From: Cerioporus squamosus
Taxonomy: Eukaryota > Basidiomycota > Agaricomycetes > Polyporales > Polyporaceae
Length of the DNA stretch: 17,103 bases
Assembly: GCA_022592435.1 (NCBI GenBank)
Contig: JABYQS010000613.1
Location: 1-17,103 of the forward strand
Direction: 5' to 3'
In this document: positions 1-9,845 of the stretch, in pieces
Layout of the letters: every line of letters starts with the position of its first letter
How positions within the stretch are numbered: the stretch's first letter is position 1
The notes under the pieces: generated by a model
Told to the model about the DNA's origin: nothing
The model's database searches: none
The model's input: only the letters and a program-made list of their open reading frames with translations
Program-made: the position numbers and the translations under genes

Positions 1-281
1 GCTAGAGCTGGAAATGGACTTGACCGAGTGTTCGTCCCTCATCAAAGGCCTAGGCTGTGAGAGGGTAGCGAGCGAGGTTACAGCAGTCTGAGATAGGAAT
101 TAGTGCAGGCCACGAGATGATGCGTGTCCGTAGGGACGACTCGGGATAAGTTTGAACGACCGGCAAATTCGTATGAAGTCATGCAGAAGCCGAGCAGTCC
201 ACCACACGAAGACGGGATCCTGCCTGGACGCCAGCGAGAGACCATGGTCGGCGTTGAGAGAGAAGAGAGACAAGTCGAAAG

Positions 282-397
282 TGGTCTCGTACCAGACGTG
301 CGAGTGAGAAGTCGCACCCCACCACCGCACTTACTCGGACGTCTGGGGCATTTCCCCCTACCCTCCTACCTTCCCGTTTTTGGGATGACACGGTCAC
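282..397 (+). repeat. Left arm of imperfect inverted repeat upstream of CCT6
   Basis: Bases 282-375 match the reverse complement of 851-941 at roughly 90 percent identity by eye, with a few single-base indels and substitutions. The match weakens inward but resumes as a 9-base block, CACGGTCAC at 389-397, which pairs with GTGACCGTG at 827-835. A much weaker resemblance may continue outward (around 126-155 against the reverse complement of about 960-990). I see no flanking target-site duplication and no transposase. Confidence 0.75.
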
Positions 398-826
398 ACC
401 TCTGATTGACGCTCGCTTACATGCCTGTTATGGTGAACAGTGATCTTGGTGAGCGGTCCCTCTTTGACCCATCCATGCACTCAATAAACCGTCAAGAGCA
501 CCTCTGTTCACTCTAAACGTCAGGAATGTGAGCGTCCTGTGTGTATGAGATATAACCGCAAAATACCCTGACAGGGCTTCCCCGAGCTTCCTATGTGATC
601 AGGAAGTCCTGTACGCACAGATTCCGCATGTGTGCGCCTCTCTTGGGCTCCCATGTTTAGAGAGTAGGCTAGCACCTTTTCTGTGTATGCTTGAGGCTCT
701 GGCTGCTCAGATAGGTAGTAACTCTGTGCAATATAAAGGCAAGCTATGGACAGACGTCGCATCTACGAGCGCTTGCAAACGAGATAATCAAGAGATGAGA
801 CGCAAAAGGCTAATCTCATCAACTCC

Positions 827-941
827 GTGACCGTGACGGAATTTCAATAGGGGAAGGTAGGGGGTGGGGGGAAATGCCCCGACGTCGAGTAAGTGCGGTG
901 GTGGGTGCGACTTCTAACTCGCACGTCTGGGTACGAGACCA
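827..941 (-). repeat. Right arm of imperfect inverted repeat upstream of CCT6
   Basis: This is the partner of the arm at 282-397; about 430 bases separate the arms. The right arm lies about 160-280 bases before the CCT6 start codon, so it probably overlaps the CCT6 promoter. Two readings fit: ends of a small non-autonomous element, or an inverted partial duplication of the CCT6 upstream region. The sequence alone does not choose between them. Confidence 0.75.
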
Positions 942-1059
942 GTCGAAAGGCGGCCAAAGTCTGAGTCTGAACGTCCCGTAGGACACTACCCAAAGAGGAA
1001 GGTTACGTAAGCTGGACCGCGAACGCGCTGCACGCGAAATTACTGCAAAGGCTCGCAGG

Positions 1060-1078
1060 ACGCGAAGCTTCGGTGACA
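1060..1078 (+). promoter_or_regulatory. Possible heat-shock element just before CCT6
   Basis: GAAGCTTC at 1064-1071 is a head-to-head pair of nGAAn units, the minimal core bound by heat-shock factor. The next pentamer (GGTGA) is one base off a third unit. It lies about 33 bases before the ATG, so it may be in the 5' UTR rather than the promoter. An 8-bp palindrome can arise by chance, so this is only a suggestion that fits a chaperonin gene. Confidence 0.25.
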
Positions 1079-1103
1079 CTGAACGTCTTGCCCGCTGCAC
1101 ACC

Positions 1104-3202
1104 ATGTCGTCCAGCATCGAGCTTATCAACCCCAAGGCAGAGAGCGTGAGGAGGGCTGCTGCGCTCCAGGTGCGTCTCTCTAACCTTGTCCGCTTTTGCG
1201 TAAACTCACGACTCTGCAGGTCAACACGACCGGCGCGATGGGTCTCGCCAACGTCGTGAAAGGGAACCTAGGTGCGACTTGTTCGCCGTTAGATTTCATG
1301 CACGGTATCTTGACTGCAATACAGGGCCAAGAGGAACCCTCAAGATGTTGGTTGATGGCTCGGGCCAGATCAAAATGACCAAGGACGGCAAGGTTCTCCT
1401 CTCCGAGATGCAGATCCAGAACCCCACTGCTGCCATGATCGCCCGCACCGCTGTCGCGCAGGATGACCAAGTCGGCGATGGCACTACTTCCGTCGTTCTC
1501 CTCGTCGGCGAACTCCTCAAACAAGCCGATCGTTACATTTCGGAGGGCGTACACCCTACTGTCATCGCGGAGGGCTTCGACATTGCCAAGAAGGAGGCAT
1601 TGGCGGTACGTTCTACTGGCTCTTACTCGCACCACCAGTCCATGCCCATATCTTCGTGATCAGTTCCTGGACACCTTCAAGAAGCCCGTGAACCTTGATC
1701 GGCCAACCCTGATTAATGTCGCCTACACATCGCTTGCTACCAAGCTCAACTCTGCACTCGCAAAACAGCTCGCAGCTGATGTTGTCGATGCTGTCCTCAC
1801 CATCCGCCCTCCACCCCCTTCTTCAGGTGCGTTCGCTGTACGCGTGCTCTTGTGTAGCATGCCAACTTACTCTTCTGGCACGAAGACTCTCCCGATCAGT
1901 TCCGTGACCCTATTGACTTGCACATGATTGAGATCATGAAGATGCAGCACCGGACAGCTTCAGAAACGCAGCTCATTCGTGGCCTTGTCCTGGATCACGG
2001 TGCAAGACATCCCGACATGCCAAAGCGCGTCGAGAACGCGTATATCCTCACGTTGAACGTCAGTTTGGAATACGAGAAGACGTAAGTGACCCTCCTCATT
2101 TCGTCACATAATCTCAAGCTTAACGTCTGTGCAGTGAGGTCAACTCGGGCTTCTTCTACTCTTCTGCCGAGCAGCGGGAAAAGCTGGTCGAGTCGGAGCG
2201 ACGGTTCACAGATGCTAAGTGCAGGAAGATCGTCGAGCTCAAGAACTTGGTGTGTGACCAGGCAGTTGGGAGCAACGAGAAGAAGAAGAACTTCGTCGTC
2301 ATCAACCAAAAGGGTATCGATCCCCTGAGCTTGGACATTCTCGCCAAGAACGGCATCCTCGCTCTTCGTCGTGCTAAGCGGCGTAACATGGAGCGGTGTG
2401 TCGCCTAGTTCTTGATCCTTGTTACGTGTTGTATGCTCATGCCACCTCGTCAGGCTGCAGCTCGTTTGCGGCGGTGTCGCGCAGAACTCGGTCGATGACC
2501 TCACCCCCGATGTCCTCGGCTGGGCAGGTCTCGTCTACGAGCACACACTCGGCGAGGAGAAGTACACGTTCGTTGAGGATGTCAAGGATCCGAAGAGCGT
2601 AACGCTTCTCATCAAGGGCCCGAACCCGCACACGATCCAGCAGACCCAAGACGCCCTCCGTGACGGTCTCCGTGCGGTCAAGAACGCGATCGAGGATGAA
2701 GCACTGATTCCTGGCGCGGGTGCTTTCGAGGTAGCGTGCGCAGCGCACCTATCTGGCCCCGTGAAGAAGGCTGCAAAGGGACGCGCGAAGATGGGCGTGC
2801 AGGCGTTTGCGGAAGCGCTATTGATCATCCCGAAGACGCTGGCTGCGAATGGTGGTTACGACGTCCAGGATGCGATCGTCGCACTCCAGGTATGTCTGCA
2901 GGGCTTCTTGATGTTGTGTGGTCGCTGACGAAATGGCGACATGCAGGACGAGCAAGCCGAAGGCGGTGTCGTCGGTCTTGACCTTGAATCTGGCGAACCT
3001 TTCGACCCTACCGTGCAGGGTGTCTGGGACAACTACCGGGTCAAGAGGCAAATGCTGCACTCATGGTATGTCCAATGATGTCCTATATGCCCTCCCCCAT
3101 ACTCAATGGCCCTCCAGCTCGGTCATCGCCGTGAACCTGTTGTCGACGGACGAGATTTTGCGGGCGGGACGTAGTTCACTGAAACCGGACGGGCAGCAGT
3201 AG
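1104..3202 (+). CDS. CCT6: T-complex protein 1 subunit zeta (CCT6), cytosolic chaperonin
   Basis: Zeta subunit of the hetero-oligomeric TRiC/CCT ring, which folds actin, tubulin and other cytosolic proteins with ATP. Exons: 1104-1169, 1220-1271, 1325-1605, 1664-1826, 1886-2081, 2135-2395, 2454-2889, 2947-3065, 3118-3202; total 552 aa, normal for the family. The start gives the typical opening with NPKAE at residues 10-14. Visible group II chaperonin marks are [11 protein letters not shown] (38-48), TKDG (58-61), the nucleotide-binding GDGTTS (90-95), [19 protein letters not shown] in the apical domain, QKGIDP, the ATPase Asp region [13 protein letters not shown] (406-418) and GAGA (427-430). 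The pattern of variable positions (for example EMQIQNPTA and [15 protein letters not shown]) fits zeta rather than another subunit. The acceptor of intron 4 (1827-1885) is AAG, less usual than the CAG/TAG used elsewhere, but phase supports it. The gene is convergent with SET9. Confidence 0.96.
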
Positions 3203-3667
3203 AGGAACGATGAGCAATGTATATGTACTGATACAGCGGCATGCGATGATCCATTCAACTCATTCACCGCCGTCCGACGCGTTCGACGCTCGCCGAACGT
3301 CAAATCGCGATTAAACGTATTACATACAAATATACACGAAGTCAGGATGTCAGGACGTGTGAGATGGTATATGCTAACAGTAAAACGGCAACATCAGCTA
3401 CAGACGAACGAGCACGAGCACGCACAGTGGAGAATGTAGTTGGAAATGTAGTCGAGAGGCGACGAGGGAAGAACATTGGGCTAACCGGCAGAACGAGCAA
3501 GGCGAGCGAGTAGGAGTACAATAAGGAGCAATAAGAAAGCGCAGACAATCGTTCTTGTGTTCCTGTGTCCAACACATTGTCAGGTGTTCAACACTAGCTA
3601 CCGTGACGGGACATCGAGCATGCGGAGAATAGAGATGAGACGAATAACTGAATATACCGATCCGTGT
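3203..3667. other. Intergenic gap between convergent CCT6 and SET9
   Basis: About 465 bases that should hold the 3' UTRs of both genes, which run toward each other. I see no gene here. A 77-codon frame on the minus strand (3342-3575) has no family similarity and no splice context, so I treat it as chance. No exact AATAAA signal is placed convincingly for either gene, which is common in fungi. Confidence 0.6.
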
Positions 3668-6600
3668 CTAGTCCGTACTATCGGAGCTCCCGCTGTCCCA
3701 TCCCGCCCGCAAGAGCTTAGTCGGGGCGGGTGAGATGTCGGGAGCAACGGCGACGGTCGTGTGGAGGCTGTGCATGTACGGAGGAACGTTCCTGGGGAGC
3801 AGCACGGTCTGCTTCCAGGCCATGCCGGGGGATTTCTGTGGGGACGGAGGCAGCACGGGGAGAGTGAGCGAGCCAGCGGAGGCGGGACGTGATTCGGAAC
3901 TGGACGACGACGGAAGGGGGTCAGAGACCGATACTAGCCGTTCCACGCTCTGCTCGGAATCGTCAGTGAGGTCGACAAGGGCAGAAGACGCCGAGGACGA
4001 ACGCCGGCCGGGTTTGAAGACGGAGAGCATGCTGGGTCGGAAGCTCTCCTGCACGACAGACAAGCAGAAGCAAGAAGCAAAGCGTCATCGTCAGCGATGC
4101 CTATGCAAGCGCTGAGGGTAAAGAGCTCGAGAGCTCACCTCTTCGGAAGATGCACCGGGATCGATGCTTCCGTGGGCCGTCACATCGGCGTCCAATGGTG
4201 CCTCGTCTGCCTCTGGCTCGAACAGATCCCCGAAACTCGCGAGCGAGGTACGCGAGGGCGTCTTGGAGTGCGTATGGGCGATTTCCGTGGCGTAATCCTC
4301 AGCATCCTCCTCATCGGCGCTGGGGGGTCGTGGCGGAGCCCATCGGAGCCTGGCCATGTTGAGCGGGTTCGGTCTAAAGAGCCCGCCAAATGCGGGCCTG
4401 CCCATTAGCTTGGGGCGCACGAACGCGCGCTCGCTCGCAGAATCGTCCGACTCGGCATCCCGGTCGTCTTCTTCCGCGGGGTACTTATCATCCTCAACGA
4501 CGTCTGCGGGGGGATCGACGTCGTCCTCAGGGGTAACGGGCCCATCGGTATCGTCGTCCGTGGTGGGGGACCGGCGAAGAGAGTACACGTTCGCGTTCGC
4601 GGGTCCGTCACGGGCTTCCTGCGGATCTTCCGGAGGCATAGACGAGGTATTTATCCACTTGCGGCGGGCGAATGTCAGAGGATTGGGCCGCCCAAAGAGC
4701 CCACCACTCCTTTTAGCGACGCCCAAAAACGGGCGACGAAAATGCAACGGCTCAGCCTCGTCTTGGGACCCGCCATCATCGTCCTGCTCCTCACAATCGC
4801 GCTCGCTGGACAACACCGACAAGTCGCCCTCCTCGCCCTCGATCTTGATCCGCGGTTCGCTCGTCTCATCCCCCATCCTACGACGCTTCCGATCATCCTC
4901 ATCCGCGTCCTCCTCGAGGGACCGCTTGTGCGACGAAGTGGAAGGACCGTCGTCACTCTCTGCCGGTGCGTCAGGGTCCCGCTTGAACCCCCCATCGCCA
5001 CCCTCTTGATTCCTAGAGTGCGGCTTCTGCTGCTTCCGGCCGCGCGGCACACGGCGGCCCCCAGCGGTGAAGTGGAAGTTCTTCCGCATGTATCGGCCGT
5101 TTGTCGTGGCCTTCTTGCCAAACCTACCGTTCGACTCGCGGGGCTGAGATGCGACAGCAAGAGACTTCGGTGTGGGCAGCTTCGAACCAGGCTCGGACTT
5201 GACGACGATAGGCGTAGTGGGCGGAGGAGGTACGTCGCCGCCTCCGCTCCGGAGATGACGTTCCCTCGCAGGAGTCTGGGGCGTAGGAAGCGGGACATCG
5301 GAGTGGCTGGAAGACGCCGCGGACAGCGTTGAGGCTGTCGATACAGGTGCGTTGGACGGCCCAGCGGCAGAAGACGCTCCCCTGCCCTTGGACGGCGGCT
5401 CGCTTTCGCGCATCTTGAGGCTGGGTACGCGTGCACGGCCGCTGCGACGTTCTCGTACGCCGAGGAGCTTCCGTGCCTCGTTCGACATACCCACCTTGGC
5501 CTTCGAGAGACGACTGGCCGATGCGGACGCGGACTCGACCTTCTGCCGCTTGGGGGCAGGCGCCTCCTCGGGGTCCGCGGTACGTGCTCGTTTGTTCGCT
5601 GGGGGCTTACGGGCGGCGGACGCAGAGCGTGAACCGGAGGCAGCATGAGCCAGCTTCTGGTTAACCGCGGATAGGGTCTTGTGCGACAGATACGCGGGAG
5701 TGATGCTCCTGTTCTCGCGTGGGGTAGGGACGAAGGCGGGTGTGCCAACCGAGGGCATGCGTTCAGGCCACCTCGCCGCATAAATAGCGTAGTGGCGCAT
5801 ACACCTGCATACGGACGAACAGCAATGCCAGGTTACTATTGTGGGAGTTGCCTGAGAGGACTCTGCGACGCACCTGGGACACTCCTGGTTGACCTGCTTG
5901 CGCGGCCGCCCCCGCTTTCCCGTCTTCTCCGGGAGTCCATTCCATACCACCTTATCTTCCACCGAGATCACGGGGAGCACGCTGTAGCAGGTCATGCACG
6001 TCGGCAGCAGCTTCCCATCCACACCGCGGGGGCCGTCCTGCGGCTTCTTTGCGACTGCCATCAGTGCGTCCACGGGCGCGGGAATAACAGGTCGTCGACG
6101 CAATGAGCGGCCTTCCAGCTCCGGGTCATCCTTACCCTTGCCCTTCAGGTCGACGGTGTCCGCAGTCGAGTCGTGTGCCGACGCTGGCGCCTTGCCTTTG
6201 CGGTCCGGCATAGGCGTACTGACGCGCGACGCGGACGACGCAGCGTCCCCGCGGGCGCGCAAGCGAACGGACGAGCGCAGGCTGGGGCCGTCGGCGACAG
6301 AGCCAGTGTCCGAGGTGAGCGGAGGCGTCTCGAGCTGGCGAACCGCTGACGCGGAGCGCGAGCTCGACGTCGCGCGCTCCTTGCCCTTTCCCTTTTCGAC
6401 GATGCTCGCGCTGACACTGGCGGCCTCGGAGGCTGCTCGCGCCTTTTGCGCACGGGTCGCGATAATGAATGCAGGGATGGGCGTCGCTTTCCGGGGTGTG
6501 GAGGCAACGGATGCTGGACGACTCTCAGCTGGAAGCGTCTCCGTTTCGGGCGTCAGCAGACCGGTGTTGTGTTTAGATGGCCCCGCGATGGCGGGACCTG

Positions 6601-8103
6601 TTGAACTTGACCGCGGTGCAGAGGTGAGTTCCGATGTGGCGTCGGGCTCAGCATCGACATCCGCGTCAGAGCCATCGGCCGCATCTTGTTCCTCATCGGG
6701 GAGCACCGCATACACCCCGCGTCGCGTACGGCGCTCGTTGACATTGATCTCCGCGCGGGCTGCGTCGTCTTCGTGGTCGGTGGTCCAATCGGATTCGCTG
6801 TCGGAGGAAGAACTGTCGGGAGAAGAACCAGAGTCGGAGATGTCTTCGTCGTTTTGCGGTGCGTAACCACCACGCTTGTTGACCTCGCAAGTGGCACAGA
6901 GGCAGTGGCGATTATTGCGGCCGACTGCGGAGAAGTTTTGAATGAAGATGGGAGGCGAGGTGACCGGCGGTCAGCGAGGTTAGGTGAGAACGCATGGGAA
7001 GCACTCACAGTATCCATCACCGTAATGCGCGGTAACCTCCTCGCCAACACCTATGTGCTTGATGACGCGAAACGTAATGTACCGCCCCTCGCGGAAAAGT
7101 TCAACGTTGTGGTCGCAATCGTGCTGCGTGACGGGGATGGGACGTGTCGCGCGAAGCAGGGAGGACGCGTGAAAATGAGGTCATTAATACAAGGTGTCAC
7201 TGTCAAGATGGGGGCGGGGCGGAGAAGGGACAAGGACTCACGTTGACGAAGCGAGCAGGGCCCAGGAAGAGATGGTTCTTCTTAAGCTGCTTGGAATGGA
7301 TGACGCTGAAGTCGCGACGGATGCCGACGCCCTGTGCCTGGCCGACGTCTGTACCCTTGAGCTCCTTGTCCTCTTCCTCGGTGAGATCGGCCATGGAGCC
7401 CTTGAGCTCGGAGATGACGGTGCCTGGAACGAGTGGGCGCGTGGCGAGGATGCACAGCTCGGACTTGCCGGTGTGGTGCGAATAGCGAGAGGTGTGGGCA
7501 ATCTCGATCGAGCCGGATGGGAGGTAGAGCTCAAAGTACCGGGAAGCGTGGCTGTAAGGGGGACAATGGCATCAGCGGACGCCAAAGAGGAGTCGAGGCA
7601 AGGGCTGCGTACGTGGCGAACGCGTTTATCTGCTTCTGGGTGTAGGATCGGAGGTAGTAGCGGACAGCGTTGATGCTGGGTGGGGTATATGCAGGTGAGC
7701 GGGGAGAAGAGGGCAGGATGGTTGGTGTGTGGACGCACGATAGGAGATCATCCACAGCGTGGCGGATGGCAGTCTGACTAGGACCCTTGAAGGCGACGAG
7801 CTACGGGTGGAGAGCGAGGGAGGAGAGACGCGAGGCAGATGAGACGTCATAGGGGACAGGAGGAGGACGGGGAGGACTCACACGTCGGACGATCTGCATG
7901 AGCTCTTCGGGATCAGACTTGGGGAGCCGCCTGGAGGGGTCCATCTTGTGCACGACGAGGGGGAAGCCGCCTGTGCCGAGCTTCTCGACGAGGAGGTGGC
8001 TGAGGAAGTCATCGTCGCGCGAGAGGTCGCGCATGTTCATGATCTTGGTCGGCCTCCATGCGCCCTTGAGGATGGACGAGGCGGAGCTCGCCGGGGGAGG
8101 CAT
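3668..8103 (-). CDS. SET9: Histone H4-K20 methyltransferase, Set9/Suv4-20 family SET protein
   Basis: Predicted to transfer methyl groups from S-adenosylmethionine to histone H4 lysine 20 in the nucleus. Exons on the complement: 8103-7882, 7800-7739, 7675-7613, 7551-7242, 7123-7009, 6924-5874, 5804-4139, 4048-3668; total 1289 aa. Residues 1-115 match the Set9 N-terminal region (LSRDDDFLSHLLVEKLG, AVRYYLRSYTQKQINAFATHASRY). The SET domain covers about 117-272: TGKSELCILATRPL, FLGPARFVNHDC (N219-H220 pair), AHYGDGYFG (Y253, Y257) and a cysteine-rich close CLCATCE (C265, C267, C270). Beyond about 272 the protein is long, charged and Ser/Pro/Asp-rich, apart from a likely zinc-binding Cys4 unit (C567, C570, C606, C609) enclosing an AT-hook-like RGRPRK. 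A short motif is repeated near 963-991 and 1069-1096. The long tail is less certain than the SET part, but the frame stays open for about 2.8 kb. Confidence 0.93.
5805..5873 (-). other. In-frame, stop-free intron 6 of SET9
   Basis: This 69-nt segment has a GTGCGT donor and a TATGCAG acceptor on the complement, and its length is divisible by three with no stop. Reading through it gives one long open frame, so a naive model would keep it. I treat it as an intron because removal joins ECPR to CMRHYAIYAARWP, restoring a CxxC pair followed by HYAIY as expected for this fungal family. Retention would add 23 residues inside that unit. Confidence 0.75.
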
Positions 8104-8776
8104 TGTGGTCGGGAGGCTCGAACGCGCGCACAGGGCGAGGCGGAGGAGCTGGACGGGACGGGGGACGATGGCGGCGGAGGGAAAGGAGGAGGCGGGGAGA
8201 GAGACGGAGTGGCAGAGAGACAGAGACACACGCGACGTGTTGCGGACCGCGCCTCTCGATGTTGGGAATTCTGTAGGCGCCCACCGCTGGGCCCGGCTCG
8301 CCTTTTATTTATTCGCGACACCGCTCCCCGGCCACAGCCTGCGTTCTGCTTTCTGCGGCCACAGGCATTAATGGCATCGCGGAGCCAGGTACAGCGGGCA
8401 ATGGCAGGGCCACAGCGCAACCATCGCAGAGCACGCGCAACGGCTCGGAACAATACCCTCTCCGCGGCACAAAAGCAGCCAACAAGGCCACCGTACGCCC
8501 GCCCCCGACGCTTGTGCCACTCACAAGAAGCTCACACAACACGCACACAGCGACGCAACAATACAACGGCTTCAGTCAGACGGGAGATGCATTCCTGTGG
8601 CGCATGGGGTGACATACTCATCATACAGTATACGGAAGTGGTGGTGGTGCAGGACATGCGCATCGACGTCAACAACATAGCGGAAATTTTAAGAAGAATA
8701 CACCCCGTCGCAACGCACGCCCCGCTTCCGCGCAAGAACGCAAGCCATAGAAGACGGATTACATCACACAACATCC
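8104..8776. other. Region between SET9 5' end and eS8 3' end
   Basis: About 670 bases between two genes transcribed leftward. It should contain the SET9 promoter and 5' UTR and the eS8 3' UTR. On the SET9 sense strand the stretch just before the ATG (about 8104-8235) is markedly pyrimidine-rich. Open frames on both strands here (for example 8037-8453 and the upper part of 7948-8820) are compositionally biased and show no family similarity. No other feature is supported. Confidence 0.6.
8301..8313 (-). promoter_or_regulatory. AT-rich TATA-like element upstream of SET9
   Basis: On the complement this reads AATAAATAAAAGG, a conspicuous AT-rich island in a GC-rich region, about 200 bases before the SET9 ATG. 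It could be a TATA element with a 5' UTR of roughly 160-170 bases. It could equally act as an AATAAA-type signal, although the eS8 stop is far away. Only position and composition support it. Confidence 0.35.
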
Positions 8777-9845
8777 TTATGCCGCGTGTGCGTGTGCGTG
8801 CTTCTGCTTGCCAGTCCTGATCTTCCTCAGGTAGAACTGTGCACATGTGATACCGACAGTCAGCAAATGCTCCCGCACTCCAGATAAGTCCAGCTCTCTG
8901 CGCGTACCTCGAGTTCCCGGCCCTCGAGAATGTAGCCGTCTGCCCGACCAGACTGCCCGGGTCGGCTGCTGATGGCAGCGTACAACCGGCCAGCGGCGAA
9001 TTGCGTCTCAATCAGAGGGTCAATCTTCGCATCTACACCGGCCATGTCTGTGAGTTATCGCGCCGTCGTGTGGAATAAATGCGGGACGCACCCTTCTTCC
9101 TCTCCTCGTACTTGCGCTGGGCGTGGTTGGACAGTTTTTTCTCCTCCTCACCCTCGGGAGCAGCATCCTTCTTCGCGCCACGCTTGGTCACAGGCTGAGC
9201 ATACTATGGGAAACGGACAAACATGTCAACCGAAGAGAAGACAGGCATGTCATGGTGTGTACTTACGTGAGCCTCGTACCACTGGCGGAAGGGGGTCGCA
9301 TCGACCTGGATGATGGCGTTCTTGACGAGGGTGTTCGTCCGGACAAGCTCGTTGTTCGAGGCGTTGTACACCTGGGGCGCGATACGTCCAGTCAGCAAGA
9401 CTGGTTGCGGGGATATTCGAAGGGGCAAATTTGCTCAAAGAGGAGATATGCAGACGAAAGTAATACTCACGACACCGATGATCCTCGTCTTGCGGGTAAC
9501 GTGCTCGCTGCCCCAGGCGAAGTTGCCAGAGTCGAGACGGAGAGCACGGTACTTGAGGTTACCACCGCGGACCCGAACGGTGTGAATGCGCTTGGGGCCG
9601 AGCTTGGTGTTGGCGGCCTGCCGACCGAGCTCGAACTTTCTCTTCTTGCGGTAGTGGGGACGCTGGGCACCGGTGGCCGAACGCTTGTGCCGGGACGAGC
9701 GGGAGATACCTATGAGTTACCCAAACGACGATGCAAACGACAGGGATTTTGACGATGCGGCAAGGATGACATGGAAAACAACGGGAACGATACTGTCAGC
9801 ATTGCGCAGGGGCAGAGAGAGCGGGCACGGAGAGTACTGACCCAT
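8777..9845 (-). CDS. RPS8: 40S ribosomal protein eS8 (RPS8)
   Basis: Small-subunit ribosomal protein eS8, needed for 40S assembly and translation. Exons on the complement: 9845-9842, 9709-9471, 9371-9267, 9203-9092, 9032-8908, 8836-8777; total 214 aa against about 200-208 in other eukaryotes. The first coding exon is only ATGG; splicing gives [19 protein letters not shown], the classic eS8 start. Other family marks are [84 protein letters not shown] and [13 protein letters not shown]. For intron 4 I chose the acceptor at 9035-9033, which gives ERKKDAKIDP with no gap against the family; an acceptor 15 bases earlier would add five residues. The protein ends in a His-Ala tail (HAHAHAA). The gene is divergent from UGP1. 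Confidence 0.96.

Larger units (their letters stand above)
1..1103. other. Region upstream of CCT6 with no recognised gene
   Basis: No open reading frame here shows recognisable family similarity, codon quality or splice structure. The short frames (up to 93 codons on either strand) overlap the inverted repeat and look like chance readings. A conserved-looking inverted repeat occupies 282-397 and 827-941 and is listed separately. The last 160 bases before the CCT6 ATG should hold its promoter and 5' UTR; I see no clear TATA box there. The first 100 bases could be the end of a neighbouring gene that lies mostly outside the window, but nothing in them is diagnostic. Confidence 0.6.

Noticed and set aside
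1..120. Possible tRNA gene at the window start
   Set aside because: No box B consensus with a matching cloverleaf on either strand.
124..405. 93-codon plus-strand frame and the 93-codon minus-strand frame at 819-1100
   Set aside because: Both run through the inverted repeat arms or promoter sequence and have no recognisable domain; the two are not translations of each other in a shared frame.
1180..1635. 151-codon minus-strand frame opposite CCT6
   Set aside because: It is antisense to conserved CCT6 exon 3; the sense strand encodes unmistakable chaperonin motifs.
4356..6866. Long open frames opposite and out of frame with SET9 (for example 4356-5009 plus, 5994-6866 plus, 4675-5781 minus)
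   Set aside because: They lie in the GC-rich, low-complexity SET9 tail, where stop codons are rare in every frame. Their translations are Ser/Arg/Pro-biased with no family similarity.
7948..8820. 290-codon plus-strand frame
   Set aside because: It is antisense to SET9 exon 1 and crosses the intergenic region into the eS8 3' end. The composition is Arg/Ala/Gly-biased and no family is recognisable.
9710..9841. Possible intronic snoRNA in eS8 intron 1, a common host location
   Set aside because: I found no paired box C (RUGAUGA) and box D (CUGA) bounded by a terminal stem, nor a clear H/ACA layout.
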